A DNA stretch of 64,000 nt from NCBI RefSeq assembly GCF_003589595.1, contig NW_020653713.1, positions 2,179,551 to 2,243,550 of the forward strand. Direction: 5' to 3'. This document shows, piece after piece, positions 23,409 to 35,289 of this stretch. The DNA comes from Hyposmocoma kahamanoa (taxonomy: Eukaryota > Arthropoda > Insecta > Lepidoptera > Cosmopterigidae). Position 1 is the first letter of the stretch. Each line of letters begins with the position of its first letter. A program made the position numbers and the translations under genes. Below the pieces are notes generated by a model. That model had not been told where the DNA came from. It searched no databases and saw nothing but the letters and a program-made list of their open reading frames with translations.

Positions 23409-23786
23409 CTTAGAATAATAACGCATAGAAACCTAGTCCGCACACGCTAAGTGAGGCAAATTGAAGCGCGCCCAATGGGCCTACACGAGCGGGCGGGCCT
23501 TCAGTGCTCAAGGTCAACTTGCACCGCGAACAGATCAACAATTTTAGCTAAAAATGACGAAATGTGCGGTAAATGAGTGTAAAAATATGTCAGACAAACA
23601 TAAAATAGATACTAACATCTCATTCCACATCGAAGTAACGCGTTTCAACTTGTATTTTTATATAAATATTCACTATAACCGAAAATTAACCTACTACTAA
23701 ATCTAGCCTACATGTATTTGATTGTTGCCTCACTTGCGACAGTCCGTTTGATATGAAACTATCATTATATGCGTTATTATTCTAAG
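23409..23786 (+). mobile_element. Deleted P-superfamily element with THAP remnant (TSD ACATACAT)
   Basis: 378 bp with exact 19-base inverted ends CTTAGAATAATAACGCATA (23409-23427 and reversed at 23768-23786) and further inverted matches inside (AAGTGAGGCAA on both sides). Flanked by perfect 8-bp duplications ACATACAT (23401-23408, 23787-23794). Eight-bp duplications together with a THAP start favour the P superfamily. Confidence 0.85.
23554..23700 (+). pseudogene. N-terminal THAP zinc-finger fragment
   Basis: A 48-codon frame inside the element above starts MTKCAVNECKNMSDKHKID and continues TNISFH. Cys4, Cys9 and His25 occupy the first three zinc-ligand positions of a THAP (C2CH) domain; after about residue 26 the frame runs into unrelated AT-rich sequence and stops. 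THAP domains are the DNA-binding heads of P-element and some other transposases. This is a truncated relic and not a working protein. Confidence 0.7.
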
Positions 23787-23877
23787 ACATACATATACAT
23801 ATCAATAGTGAGAAGTACAGGACCTTAAGGCCATATTTTGGAATTTAGATATTTTTACAAACATCGCTTCAGAGTAC

Positions 23878-24059
23878 ATACAACAATAACGCAGACACTC
23901 ATAGCCCCGCACTAGGGAAACCCTGTATCGCGGGTGCCATGGACACATAGACAACCACATTTTACACCCAAACTCACAAGAGAAATGGAGGTCATACAAA
24001 TATTCCCGGCAATCGAATCTATGCGTGGCAGCATGGTTACCGATAGGCCACGGCGGCAT
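23878..24059 (-). repeat. tRNA-derived SINE (type A)
   Basis: Nearly full length and reversed; the B-box region is damaged (ATTCGATTGCC). It begins 80 bases after the THAP-bearing element. Confidence 0.85.
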
Positions 24060-24209
24060 TTTGTTGAAAAATCACGCAATGATAAATGACATTAAGTCTT
24101 ATAGTCGTTTGTTTTTTATTTGACCTTAACATTGATTTTAAATGCCGAATTAAAGCCTCGTTCACTTTAAAACGCTCTGTAGAAAAAATTACTATTTGAC
24201 ACCTACATG

Positions 24210-24425
24210 ATATAGTTGGTTGAAGAGCCTAAAAAAATGAAAAGGAGTGACTGGTCGACGTCGGTGTTGGCAACATCGATGTTGGCACCCATCGGAACAA
24301 GTGTTAGGAGACGGCTGTTCACGATCGCTGCGGCTTCCAGCAGGAGAGTCTCTAAAATTTCTGATTTAGGTGCTTGTCCGACTACAGTAACCCTTAATGC
24401 TCAACTAAGATTCTTTACCTCTCAT
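24210..24425 (-). pseudogene. BEL/Pao-type retrotransposon integrase fragment
   Basis: The minus strand reads ALRVTVVGQAPKSEILETLL followed by LEAAAIVNSRLLT and ends FLGSSTN. The E-(I/V)NSRxLT motif and the GSS ending fit the C-terminal integrase of BEL/Pao LTR elements. A stop lies just upstream; no LTR was seen. The plus-strand frame 24216-24488 is its shadow. Confidence 0.72.
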
Positions 24426-24499
24426 CTACGACGAGTCTCTTACACCGCTAATTGGCAAATCGCTTTATCACATTGGCAAGCATTATAATGCATGCTATA

Positions 24500-27480
24500 G
24501 ATACGATAAGACGAAGACGTTAGGAAATGAGGCGTGGAGGGGTCACCCCTTACGTACCGCACTCCGGGCGGTGTATGAAAAAAATAAATAATAAAATAAG
24601 AACAAGCGGAGAAAATTTTACACAGATCCGATGTCGACAAGCGCCCGATGGTGACTGACGGGACAGCAAGTAGGGCGGCGTGTCGTTAATCCGTTGGGCA
24701 AATTGCAAACAAAAATTTAGCAGGTTCTCCGTAGTAACTTAAAAAGAAATATCTCCATACAGAACTATGTACAAAGATAGATATTAACTTTATAATACGA
24801 TTAAACATCGTTTTAGACCTTTATTTTATCCTGTTTTCAAGATTTTATACAATCGGATAAAGTAGGTACATCCTATCGTGTGACACATTAGCACATTCTT
24901 TAGGTAATATCCTTCAGTGTATCGTTTATTTTTTGTAAGACCGTTAATACCTAAGACATTTGATCTAGTGAAACAGTTTTCCCCTCTATCTCCCCCGGCG
25001 ACGCGCCTTAACACTGACAAATGTCCGCCGTCATGGGATTTTAAATTGACAAGCAACTATTCTCCTACTTCACTAATTCTCGTAGGTATGTACTATGCGA
25101 ACGCGTTATTTAAATTGAGGTCAATATATTACTACGTACCTAATTTCCGCTTACTTATCAAGAAGTGAACGTATTCGTTCTAATTGATTGCCCAATATGT
25201 CAGCCCAAATTGAAGGTATCGCCTATTCTATTACTGAACTGCCTTTACTTACTGGTTCCTAATTGAGATTGGTTATGTAAAACTTGCGTATATACTTACT
25301 TCTTATTAAGCAATAAGTGTGGGAATTATCCCTACTTTTTAAAGAAGGATGGCGACATCCCGTGTTTTTGTGAACCATTGTTTATGCACGACGACGACGT
25401 GCAACAAAGATACCTATCGATACTTGTGATTCATTATCAAAGCATCACAAAAGCTAATTGAGTACAGCCTGTAGAAGCTGGGGTTATAAAGTTGATATAG
25501 GTTATGTTTATTACATTGTCCTGTATTTCGATTCAGATGTTTGTTCGTAGTAGCAGAAAACTACACGTTTTCAGTTTTTTCCCAACAATAATAAAGAACT
25601 TGCTGAATATTCCCAAATCTGCCAAACTCTGCCACATTTAATAAAACGTTAACATGTTCTGCCGCAATGAAAATGTATAAAAATTAAATCTGACAGAAAT
25701 CTGCCACAAATGGTCACACTGTTCTCAACCTCAACGTGACTTTGACATTGGCAAACTTAAACATCAACAACAACAAAATTAAAATTTTTTGTCACATTGT
25801 GTTTTATTTTTTAATGTATATCATTGCTGTTCAATTGATTATTTGATTAGATATTATAATATTATATATTATATTATGTTCTTGCATTTGTTCTAAAATA
25901 GATTGCTTACAATTTCTTTATTCCGGACTTCTAAAAATATACAAAAATATATCGATAAGTACGCATAAACTAAAACGCAAAATTATAGTGGTAAAGTCCA
26001 TGAACGGCTCTGCGTCAATTTTATAATTATTATGTCAGATTTCGCCATCCTTCTTTTATCTTAATATTAACTTGGACATACAGAATTGAAGTTTTTTTCA
26101 GATTAAATTTGTTGATTTTTTTTTTCAGTACTGGGTGTTCATTGTTGGTGAGTATCGATTACTGGTTAGTTAACTATTGGATTTTTCGTGTTCATTACTG
26201 GAGATTTAAAGAAATTCAAGTTCAGATTTTTTTAGTGATAACTACAATAGCTTTTTTTATGAAACGTAACACAACATAATCTACCTTGAGGATTATATCT
26301 GTCAAGTAAACTAATTACTATCGATATATGTTCCATCCAAACATAAAAGTTATTTCAAATTTAAAGACATATGTCCCTTAAAATATCGATAATAGGTGCC
26401 ATCACTATTGGAAGCTGTCACTTCGCCATTTTGTTAGTTTTTTTTTTGTATCCAGTGATCTTTGATTGGCAGGGCGCCGATATTATGCACTTAAATTTCG
26501 GTAGGTTCAAGCCTATGACTAGACTAAATCGCTTTAAATTGGTCTTACTAAAGTTCGTGAGATTGAAACAAATACATATTAAAACAATGAGACGAAGAGA
26601 AGCGACGTAATTGATAATGAACAAATCAATACAATTACATCAATGAACAATATGTAATAGAAAACAACGCAAAAACAAACATTTATTGACAATGGACAAC
26701 GCGTAACATTCACATAGTTCTCGAAGAAAATTGAAAACGAGTGCAATTTTGAACTATATCGAAATCAACAGAGCCACAAGTCCCTTTCCATTCCTATTTG
26801 ATAATTTAACTCTAATAACTAGTTTGAAAAGGAAACGCGTGTTTAAAACGGTCTACTTCTTGCTACCAGTATAAATAATGTCAGGTAATTTAAAAGATCG
26901 TCTTCACAATGCGTACAAACCAGAAACAGACAGAAATAAACACGAATAAATCTTTATCATCATAGTATAGAATGAAGAATATTTGTTGACAATTTCATAA
27001 CAGTCAGTTGAAAATATTGTGAACGGTCTAACCATATTAGGGATCGACCACACATATTAACCTTGAATCGGTTTTAACCGGTCAGAACAAGCCCATGCAA
27101 AAAGGGCGAAGAAGATATTTCAATTCCGATTTAGGAACTTGGCATGGACATAAAAGCTTTTGCTGACGGGATCAATGCGATTCCGTGTAGATAAAATATG
27201 GTGGATCCCTTGGTCTTGCAGTCTTCCTGGCGCAAATACTTATAGCTCACGAAACAATAGGCACAATAATAATAATAAGAGTTTAGGCATTTATTTGGTC
27301 TGTGGTTTAGACCATAGTTTGACACGCAGACCCAATGCGGGTTGACAACTTAAGACGATTTCCAAGGATTGTGAAGAAGATCGCAATGTTTTCCTTCAAC
27401 GTTAACGAGAAATATTGATAGTAAACTTTCATAAAAACACAAAATGTAGACAACAAATTAATAAAATTTATGTTTTGTTG
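24500..27480. other. No recognisable feature
   Basis: AT-rich and apparently single-copy in this window; short open frames only. Confidence 0.55.
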
Positions 27481-27483
27481 ATT

Positions 27484-27868
27484 TAATGCCGTAATGGAGT
27501 GACTCTGATGGATAAATTACGGAACAGTGTGATAAGAGAGCGTTGCGGCGGGAAAAAAGATGTAGTGACAAAGATAGAGAAAGGGATGCTTAGATGGCTT
27601 GGACATGTAGAGAGAATGAATGAAAAAAGATCGACGAAACAGATTTATAAGGCGAGGATGAACGGGCAAGTTGGTATGGGCCGACCAAGGCGCACTTACC
27701 ATAACCAAATTGAGGCCATCCTAAAGAAGGGCCAGATCAAGAGTACCCGATTAACCGACGAGCGTGTATGAAATCACTGATGCATTTTGATGAAGCGAAA
27801 GATATTTGTCAGGACCGTAGCAAGTGGAAAACTGTTGTCTCTTCCTACCCCGATAGGAAAAAGGCGTG
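27484..27868 (+). pseudogene. LINE C-terminal tail (MLRWLGHVERM type)
   Basis: 27499-27771 includes MLRWLGHVERMNEKRSTKQI and GMGRPRRTYHNQI; after a frameshift near 27760 it continues CMKSLMHFDEAKDICQDRSK to SSYPDRKKA and stop, followed by GTATGTATGTATGT. This is a very common retrotransposon tail in Lepidoptera (RTE-like, by memory). Confidence 0.88.
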
Positions 27869-27899
27869 AGGTAAGCGTATGTATGTATGTATTTTAAAA

Positions 27900-28165
27900 T
27901 GGTGCAAGGAAAAAGAAGCTTATTAAAGACAATAGAGAACCGAAGGGGAAAGATGTTTAGGCATCTGATACGTTACGACAATTTTCTTAAAAGCATTATA
28001 GAAGGAAGATCAAAGGAAAGAGAGGCAGAGGACGACCGAGATGAAATTATTTAGATCAGACAAAAGACAAGTTATGTCGTGTAGTATCAGGAAATCAAAG
28101 TTAGGGCGCTGAACAAAGATGATTGACGATTGCTTCACCGTCAAAAGCGTGGCTCTTAAATAAGA
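27900..28165 (+). pseudogene. LINE C-terminal tail (HLIRYDNFLKSIIEGR type)
   Basis: IENRRGKMFRHLIRYDNF and RGRGRPR can be read on the plus strand through frameshifts, ending near VKSVALK-stop. It is a different LINE from the one directly before it. Confidence 0.78.
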
Positions 28166-29084
28166 AGAAGGAAGATTGCAAAGAATAAGTTTCGTACTGT
28201 ATTACAGCAATATAAACCGATTTCGTTACTTACACCAAGTTTTATTGGTGTTTTTCTTGGATTTTATGATGTTTTGATCAATGCTGGTGGCAAAGTATAA
28301 TTGAGTGTAAATGTTCTCGCTTTTCTGATGAAATCGGAAGATTAGTACCAACTAACCGCAATAAATTATCTAAAGCGCATTCGTGCGAAGCCCGAATGCC
28401 TAAATTTGCAGAAAAAGGTCACGATTTTCATCGCTCTTGTAGGAATTCAAAAACAGTTTTCTAAGCCTTAACCATAAGGTTCAAAGCACCTTATTTTATA
28501 TGTCAGATTAGAGTTAGGACTATTAAAATATGTAGTAGAAACAGTGACTTAACTTGCATTTGTAAAATTTACAGTTAGGTCTATACCCAGCAGTGGATGA
28601 AGCCGGACTGTGGATGACGAAATCTGTTGTGTTTCACAGGAAATACTATTTTGAAAAATCAAAGTCTCGAATGCGTGCCATTATTACTTAACCGATTGCA
28701 CTATAACTTCTGCGTCGTTGTAAAAATTTTAATATTAGATCCCACTGCTGTGCTGAGCCTCCTCTAAAGAGAAGGCTAAAGCCGTCTTTTGCTGAGTTAA
28801 AAGACAGTTTTTTCTTTCAATGGCATTTCAAAGTTAATAATCTATGTTGAGTGCCACAAGACCGTAAACCTACGCTAGTACTACGGGCAGTTTTTAACTT
28901 TGGCCCAGAAAACAGCTGAATAAACTGTTTTTGTTTGTCTGTCTGTAGCTACACTGCTAAACATGTTACGAAACGAATGTAATCGCTATATAACGTTCAA
29001 ATAATTCGTTCAATAAATTAAAATGGATTAAAATTTACTGTCTTGCTGCAACTCAAAAATGATGGCAAACTAAAAATTACTATC

Positions 29085-29290
29085 CTAGAATTGGTTCCCT
29101 CCCTTTTTCATCATCAGGAGATTCGACGTAGACTTGGATAACGCTTCCACATATATATTGGAGTGGGATTCCCTGCCTGCAGATTCATTCCCTGACCGTG
29201 ATAACCGAATACTTTTGCATGCTCCATCGTCGACCTTGTCATCGCTTTCCATCAGGTGAAATGCGAAGGCAACAATCATAGATCCTTTAT
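29085..29290 (+). pseudogene. LINE C-terminal fragment (second copy of the same family)
   Basis: On the plus strand the sequence reads WEWDSLPADSFPDRDNRILL, then HAPSSTLSSLSIR and a stop, homologous to 33392-33700. The longer minus-strand open frame over it is a shadow. Confidence 0.8.
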
Positions 29291-29330
29291 AGCTACCTAC
29301 CCTACCCTATACAACATCTTCATGTTCAAA

Positions 29331-29726
29331 TAGGCTTGCCAGATGGCCGGGAAATCCGGGATTGTCCCGGAAGTTTTCGTCTTGTTCCATGTCCAGTAAT
29401 TAGACTTTATTGTCCCGGATTCCAAACACTTGGAAGTTGTTTTTACAAACTTTTTAAACTCGGTTCATAAAAGAAGTCCCCCAGAAGCAGCGCTCGCTGT
29501 AATTGTGCGAAGGAATCTCGAAATATTGAATGAGCGAATGACGTAAAATTTTTATAGGTACTCAATGAGTATTAAAAACTCCCAAAAAATAGTAGAAAAC
29601 AATGTTACGGCCACGTTAAATTACATAGATGACCATGTGCCAAATTAGTTCTTGTGGTACACGGCCCGTCTCCCTTATCCTTGCAGAATTGTCCCGGAAA
29701 TGATAAGTCACTATCTGGCAACCCTA
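29331..29726. mobile_element. hAT-like MITE (near-perfect 8-bp TSD)
   Basis: 396 bp with inverted ends TAGGCTTGCCAGATGG and TAGGGTTGCCAGATAG, flanked by TGTTCAAA and TTTTCAAA (7 of 8 match). TTGTCCCGG also repeats inside both ends. End sequence and 8-bp duplication fit hAT, but no transposase is present. Confidence 0.72.
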
Positions 29727-30667
29727 TTTTCAAACCAATTCATAAGCAACTGATAAGCCTACACAAAAAACTAGAAAAGTGAGTTCTAGTTAAGAAAGCG
29801 TTCAATCATTCTCTAATAGCTGAATAGAGATGCTCTAAAACATCAAACGTCTATCACAAGTCGTTTTACAGTAAATTTTAGTTATAAAATGGTAGATAAA
29901 AGTTATGAAACAAAGTCATTTATCTCCTGAACTACTTGAATAAGATAAACAACAAGCTGGAAAACTATTTGATTACAACCGGCCGTAGCCTTTATTAGTA
30001 TTGTGATAAGGGTTACTTACGGCTTATTTCCATGGCCAGGGTATTCGTTACGAAGACACCCATCATTCAAATCACAGTGTTAAAAAATCTGTCGTTTTGT
30101 TAAATATCTTCTTCGGCGAAGTTTATGATCCGTAACAGTTATTGATCAAAGTCCAAAATGTATTTTATATTTTATTTCATTTTCATTTTTCTGAATAAAT
30201 ACTTCACGTGAAACGAAATCGCATTAAAAAGTCGTAACCTCTTAATGAAGGGTTGTGAAGCCTCACAGAATCACTCACTTCCTTTTAACTTAATTATGGA
30301 TCACTCACATATTTAAACATTTCACATTCCAACTTTGATTTGTTTTTTAACGAACGCAATTTACTATTTTAATTTTGTCAAATTCACCAAGCAACCAGTG
30401 CCCGTAATGTTTTCCTTTTTTAAATATCAATAAAGGCGGGCACGCACAACCGGCCTGCCGCGCAATCGAACGATTACTGTTGAGTGTTGTGGCAAGACGA
30501 GATTGCATGCTTGGATTTGACGAGCGATGCTCAAACTTTAAGGTTTTAAGATATATTCTCATGCATTTATAGTAACTATGTATTTTATTCCTGTTGTACT
30601 TACGTTTTACTTCGTTAGATGCAATATTGAGTTAGATGATGATTGGTCTTTGTAAATACTTCATAAA

Positions 30668-30952
30668 CATTGACTTACAAATAAATGGACGACGGGTCTA
30701 ATACAAAAATCACGAAAAAATGTCCCAAGTCAACCTATTTAAACGTAGTGACATTTAAAGGAATATGAAAAAGCTAAAACGTTGAATTTAAATTGTAATG
30801 TCACCGCAGTACTGTCTAATTTTGCTTGCTTCGCTGTCAGTCGAACAAACGAAGACTAGAGCGTGAATGACGCTCTGTATGCGATTTTAACGCCCTATAA
30901 GTTCGGACACTTTTTAGCGCGGACCCGACGTCCATATAATTGTAAGTCAATG
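30668..30952 (+). mobile_element. P-like MITE copy F (TSD TTCATAAA)
   Basis: 285 bp; perfect 8-bp duplication TTCATAAA. Long form, nearly identical to copies B, E and H. Confidence 0.95.
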
Positions 30953-31064
30953 TTCATAAATGACAAATTTTAAATATCTACAGGAATATTAGAATTGAAG
31001 TATTCAAATGCGTCTAAAATTAATTTGTGACTTTGTGAAGACGACTGTCGAGAACAGCAAATAT

Positions 31065-31300
31065 TTTTAACCAACTTCAAAGAAAGGAGGCTCTCAATTC
31101 GACTGTATGTTTTATTGGTTAGTATGTTACGCGATAACTCCATTTGTAAACCGATTTTGATGATTCTTTTTTTTGTTGGAAAGAGGGTACCTCAGGAGTG
31201 ATCCCATTTAAATTTGAAGAAAATATTCCACTTCTAAGGGTGGCAAACTAGGGGATGAATGACTTTTGAGGTCTGTTTTTTTAGTACTCTGTACAGAAAT
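31065..31300 (+). repeat. R2 repeat copy
   Basis: From AACCAACTTCAAAGAAAGG to GTACTCTGTACAG, with the same central deletion as 17975-18235. Confidence 0.82.
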
Positions 31301-31564
31301 TATGTTCCTCGTATTATGTCTAGCGCTATTGTTTTATATAAAAAAAAACCTATAATATACTACTTAATGCCAATAACAGATCCGCTGTGCCAATACAACA
31401 CTATTTTCACTTCCGAAAATTCATCTTTAAGAACCTTATACACATTTTAGATAATTTAACAATTCTACTAACTATACATACAATAACTATGTAATTGAAT
31501 TAGAATCTGTAAGTACGTGTCTAACATAAGAATCTTCATAATAAAGAGTTATTAAAACTAAAAC

Positions 31565-32125
31565 TACTAAAAAATAATCATTTATTTCATAGGTAGAATT
31601 TTTACACTTGAAAACGTCATTTTTAAGATACTTTTTAAACTAAGTACTGCTCGTTCACTACGCTGAGGTCCCTGAGAAGAACGAGCAAGAAACTCTAGGA
31701 ATTGCTCTTTTCAAATAAACTTAAATACTATGGAATACACTTTGAATCATAATTGTGTGGAATCTAGACTCTTATTGTCTTTCCATATTTCTTTATTAAA
31801 TACATACTCTTCAATTTTGTAACATGAGTTTTCAATTAAAATACTTTTAATGTAAGTTTTAAACTTAGGAAATGGTAATCTTAATATATGCTCCGGAATC
31901 TTATAGTAAAATCGTATACAGTTCCCCATAAAAGAATCGTTTACCTTAGTTAAACGAAAACGTGGTACCATGAGTTTGGACTTAGTTCTAAGGTTAATAT
32001 TATGGATATCTTCTTTCTTATTGAAATTATATATATTTTTACGGGCATACAAAATATTTGAGTAAATGTTCTGTGATGTCATACCAGTCTTATTAAACTT
32101 TTCTCTGAGAGAAATCCGATATATT
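31565..32125 (-). pseudogene. LINE 3' end (family K)
   Basis: Frame 31747-32082 has the C-terminus from SNILYARKNIYNFNKKEDIH onward; more diverged from the other two copies, and the hexamer tail is lost. Confidence 0.88.
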
Positions 32126-32464
32126 TATGTCTCTTATTTTATTGTTGCATGAACAAAATAACATTATAGATAAGAAAAAAGAATTATATTATGTATACTG
32201 ATCTGGAAGTTGTCGAACCACAGAACTATAGGCCAGTTTCTTTGACGTGCGCGTGAGTCAGTAACTTGCTCTTATTGCCATTCTCCACTACCATTGCGGC
32301 CCACAATGGGCACGGTCCTTTTTTTTTGCTTGCTAACATTTGTATTCTTTAGACACGTTTTCAATAAAATTTAAATTTCGTTCTTTTCAGCTAACTATTA
32401 TCAAAAAACAAATTTCAATTATTTTTTTTGAGGCTCCAAGATGTCGTAAACTTTAGTTTAGTAC

Positions 32465-32930
32465 ATATAATCTCAGTACAGAGTACTAAAAAAACCGACC
32501 TCAAAAGTACTTGGAATTTTATCATCTATTTGCCAAGTTTTATTGAAATATCCCCTAGTTCGCCACTATATAGGACTTGACACTGCAGATAATAAAAAAT
32601 CGGTTCTCACTACTCAAAGTATATTGAGAGAGAAAAACGACTTGAACTGGAGAATAGCAAAACCAACCATTAAAATAATTACTCCTTAAGTAAAATTTAG
32701 GCGCTATTTACAAAAATGAATGTTCATGCGTGATCAGACCCTGACCGTGACCCTTAGAGGTGGATGACTTTCTTCAAAATGAAATGGGTCCACTATGGAG
32801 ATACCCTCTTTCCAACAAAAAAGAATCGTGAAAATCGGTTCACAAATACCGGAGTTATCGCGTAACATACGTACAAAAAAAAACATACAATTGAATTGAG
32901 AACCTCCTCCTTTTTTGAAGTCGGTTAAAA
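32465..32930 (-). repeat. R2 repeat, near full length
   Basis: Reversed copy of about 465 bp with both ends, the best pair to 57625-58105. Confidence 0.86.
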
Positions 32931-32951
32931 ATGACATTTCAAGTTAATGTA

Positions 32952-33160
32952 ACTGCCTCAGTGGCCGAACAGTTACCGTGCTGGACTGCCACGTAGAGTT
33001 CTCGGGTTCGTTTCCCGGGCCGGAAGAAATATTTATATGGCCTACATCTATTTATCTCGTGAGTTTGGGCGTAATTTGTGGTTGTCTATCTTTGAGTCCA
33101 TGGCACCCGCGATACAGGATTTCCCTGGTGCGGGGCTATAAGTCTGTGCGTTATTATTAT
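32952..33160 (+). repeat. tRNA-derived SINE (type A), full length
   Basis: TGCCTCAGTGGCCGAACAGT head, GGTTCGTTTCC B box, body with CCATGGCACCCGCGATACAG, and a TTATTATTATTAT simple-repeat tail. Confidence 0.9.
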
Positions 33161-33391
33161 TATCTTTATTTTTCTCAGCTTGTTAGCTGGTTTGAACCAC
33201 ACTTACGGTCCGAAATCAAACAAATGCAGTATGGCGTGTATACATGTGAAGGGTGTGTGGTAATAATAAGTAATAATTATTATTATTAAGTTTATTTAAC
33301 TTATGGAATATTAATGATTATTTGAGTATGAGTATAGGCAATGTGAATTCTTTTTTATATATAAAATGTAGATGCGCATTTGATCTCCATC

Positions 33392-33700
33392 TCACCTGAT
33401 GGAACGTGACGATGAGGTCGACGATGGAGCATGCGCACCTAAACAATTCATTTTCTCCTTGAAAAGGCCCAAGTTATAACGTTCAGGGAACAAGTCTGCA
33501 GGCAGGGAATTCCACTCCATAGCCGTTCGCCATATAAACGTAAAAGCGTAACGCTTCGTGCGAATCTTTGGAATATCCACAACATAAGGAATTCTGTACA
33601 AATGACAGCTTTGTGTAGTATGAGATGTTATTCCTAAAGATAGAACGAAGAATAGCTGTGCTAAGAGAACATTGTGTTGTGTAAGGGCGGAAGATAACAA
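33392..33700 (-). pseudogene. LINE C-terminal fragment (EWNSLPADLFPERYNL type)
   Basis: Minus-strand frame ending FIWRTAMEWNSLPADLFPER, then YNLGLFKEKMN, then HAPSSTSSSRSIR and stop. The same ending is found at 29085-29290 on the plus strand. Confidence 0.85.
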
Positions 33701-33744
33701 GGTGTGAAAGATGATATTATAGTATAGTTACCGTGGTATACAGA

Positions 33745-33985
33745 AAAAGGAATGCTTAAACCGTTTGGTCACGTAGTTAAGAATGGATGTCAGTAGGGAT
33801 CTAAGTTTATAGAGCAATTCTAGTTGATAACATGGGGAAAGGTCGACCTTGGCAAATACTTCAACCGGATTGAGGATGTTCTTAAATAGTGATGCGAGGG
33901 AAGGAAATTAAAGAATTATGCCAGGAACGTAGCAAGCGAAGTTACGTCTTGACCTACACCATTAGGAGATATACTATGTGACAGA
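33745..33985 (+). pseudogene. Strongly decayed MLKPFGHV LINE tail
   Basis: GMLKPFGHVVKNG, then a broken frame with GRPWQILQ-like and RNVASEVTS-like pieces, parallel to 27484-27868 but with several stops. Confidence 0.6.
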
Positions 33986-34382
33986 GTTTATAGCCAGATT
34001 ATATCCGGATCATAAAGATGTACGGTGTTCCATACACTTATAAATAATAGTATGACAACTTTTAAAAATGTTTATTATCTCTGATTTACAACTAATAATG
34101 ATACATTTGAAATGTGTGAAATGACGTACATTGCGCGATGCCTGATTGTGAATTATAATGCTGCACAAACACAATGTACGGTATTGCACCGTACAGTGTG
34201 TAATATATAATCTAAATTCGGGAAAATCCCATGAACCCCCATACAAAAGTACGCAGTCAGAAATGAAAACTTAGGGCTCATTGAAAACCAGCGCCACAGT
34301 CAATTGCGGCTGTGGCATATGCTGAATGAAGTCCTTTTGCATACGCCATAACCGCACACTCATGTGCAACAGTACAACATTT

Positions 34383-34638
34383 CGACCCCTCCTACGTAAA
34401 GTATCGCATGTCGAAATTGCCAAGTTTACAAGGGTTTTAAAGTTTTGAATTCACTGAAATGTGCGTAACACGTGACTAGCATTTCTCAGTTTTATTCGGC
34501 AAAGCTCGTTACGCACATAGAGTATTATAAAATCCTAGATATCGGTTAGATGAACAACCACAATTTATTTTATAATCATAATCGCTCCCCTGTAAACTTG
34601 GCAATTTCGACGTCCGATACTTTACGTAGGAGGGGTCG
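34383..34638. mobile_element. Second CGAC-ended MITE family with long inverted ends (TSD ATTT)
   Basis: 256 bp with ~55-base near-perfect inverted ends beginning CGACCCCTCCTACGTAAAG. Flanked by ATTT at 34379-34382 and 34639-34642. The middle holds a smaller dyad (GCGTAACACGTG against GCTCGTTACGC). First bases (CGAC) and target (ATTT) match the other family, although the sequences otherwise differ. Confidence 0.85.
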
Positions 34639-35289
34639 ATTTGTAGTTGTTATATTTAGTATTTTTCTGTTTTGCTCTTTGTCTGTTATTGTCTTATTTA
34701 TTTTATTTTAATTTGTTAATTACGTCTTTATGTTTTGTTTTGCTTGTCTAAGTGGTATCAATATTTCTTTTTTGTATCTATGTGTTGTGGCGTTGCAACA
34801 AATGTCTATTCTATTCTATTCTAAAAGAATTCTTTTCCTTACAATTCTTGTTATTATAAGTACGTATGCCTACGTTAAAATATTGTCCGACCTTTTTATT
34901 ACAGTTTGTATAATGAATTACGTCAAGTCCAGATTCAATTTCAAAATACCTTTGTTTCATTGGCAAGCAAAATTAAACTTGAAATTGTCAAAATGCTTGA
35001 ACATTGCTGCTCGACTTTTAAAGCGAATTCCTTGCGAAAAATGAATAAGAAACCTTAAAGGTCTCTTACAGCAGAATATTGGCCATCAAGAACAGATCGA
35101 TTTTCCCGGCGACCTAGAACCATTTCATCTTAGAGGCAGACGGTTTGGCGCCGTTTTCTCACTAACCTATTTTATAGGTTCTGATACAAATATACTGTTT
35201 AACATGGTTGTAAAACAATCAATTTAATATGAGATATTTAGCCGCAAATAATAACGCCAAGGCATTTTTTTTTATTCATTAAAGAACAG

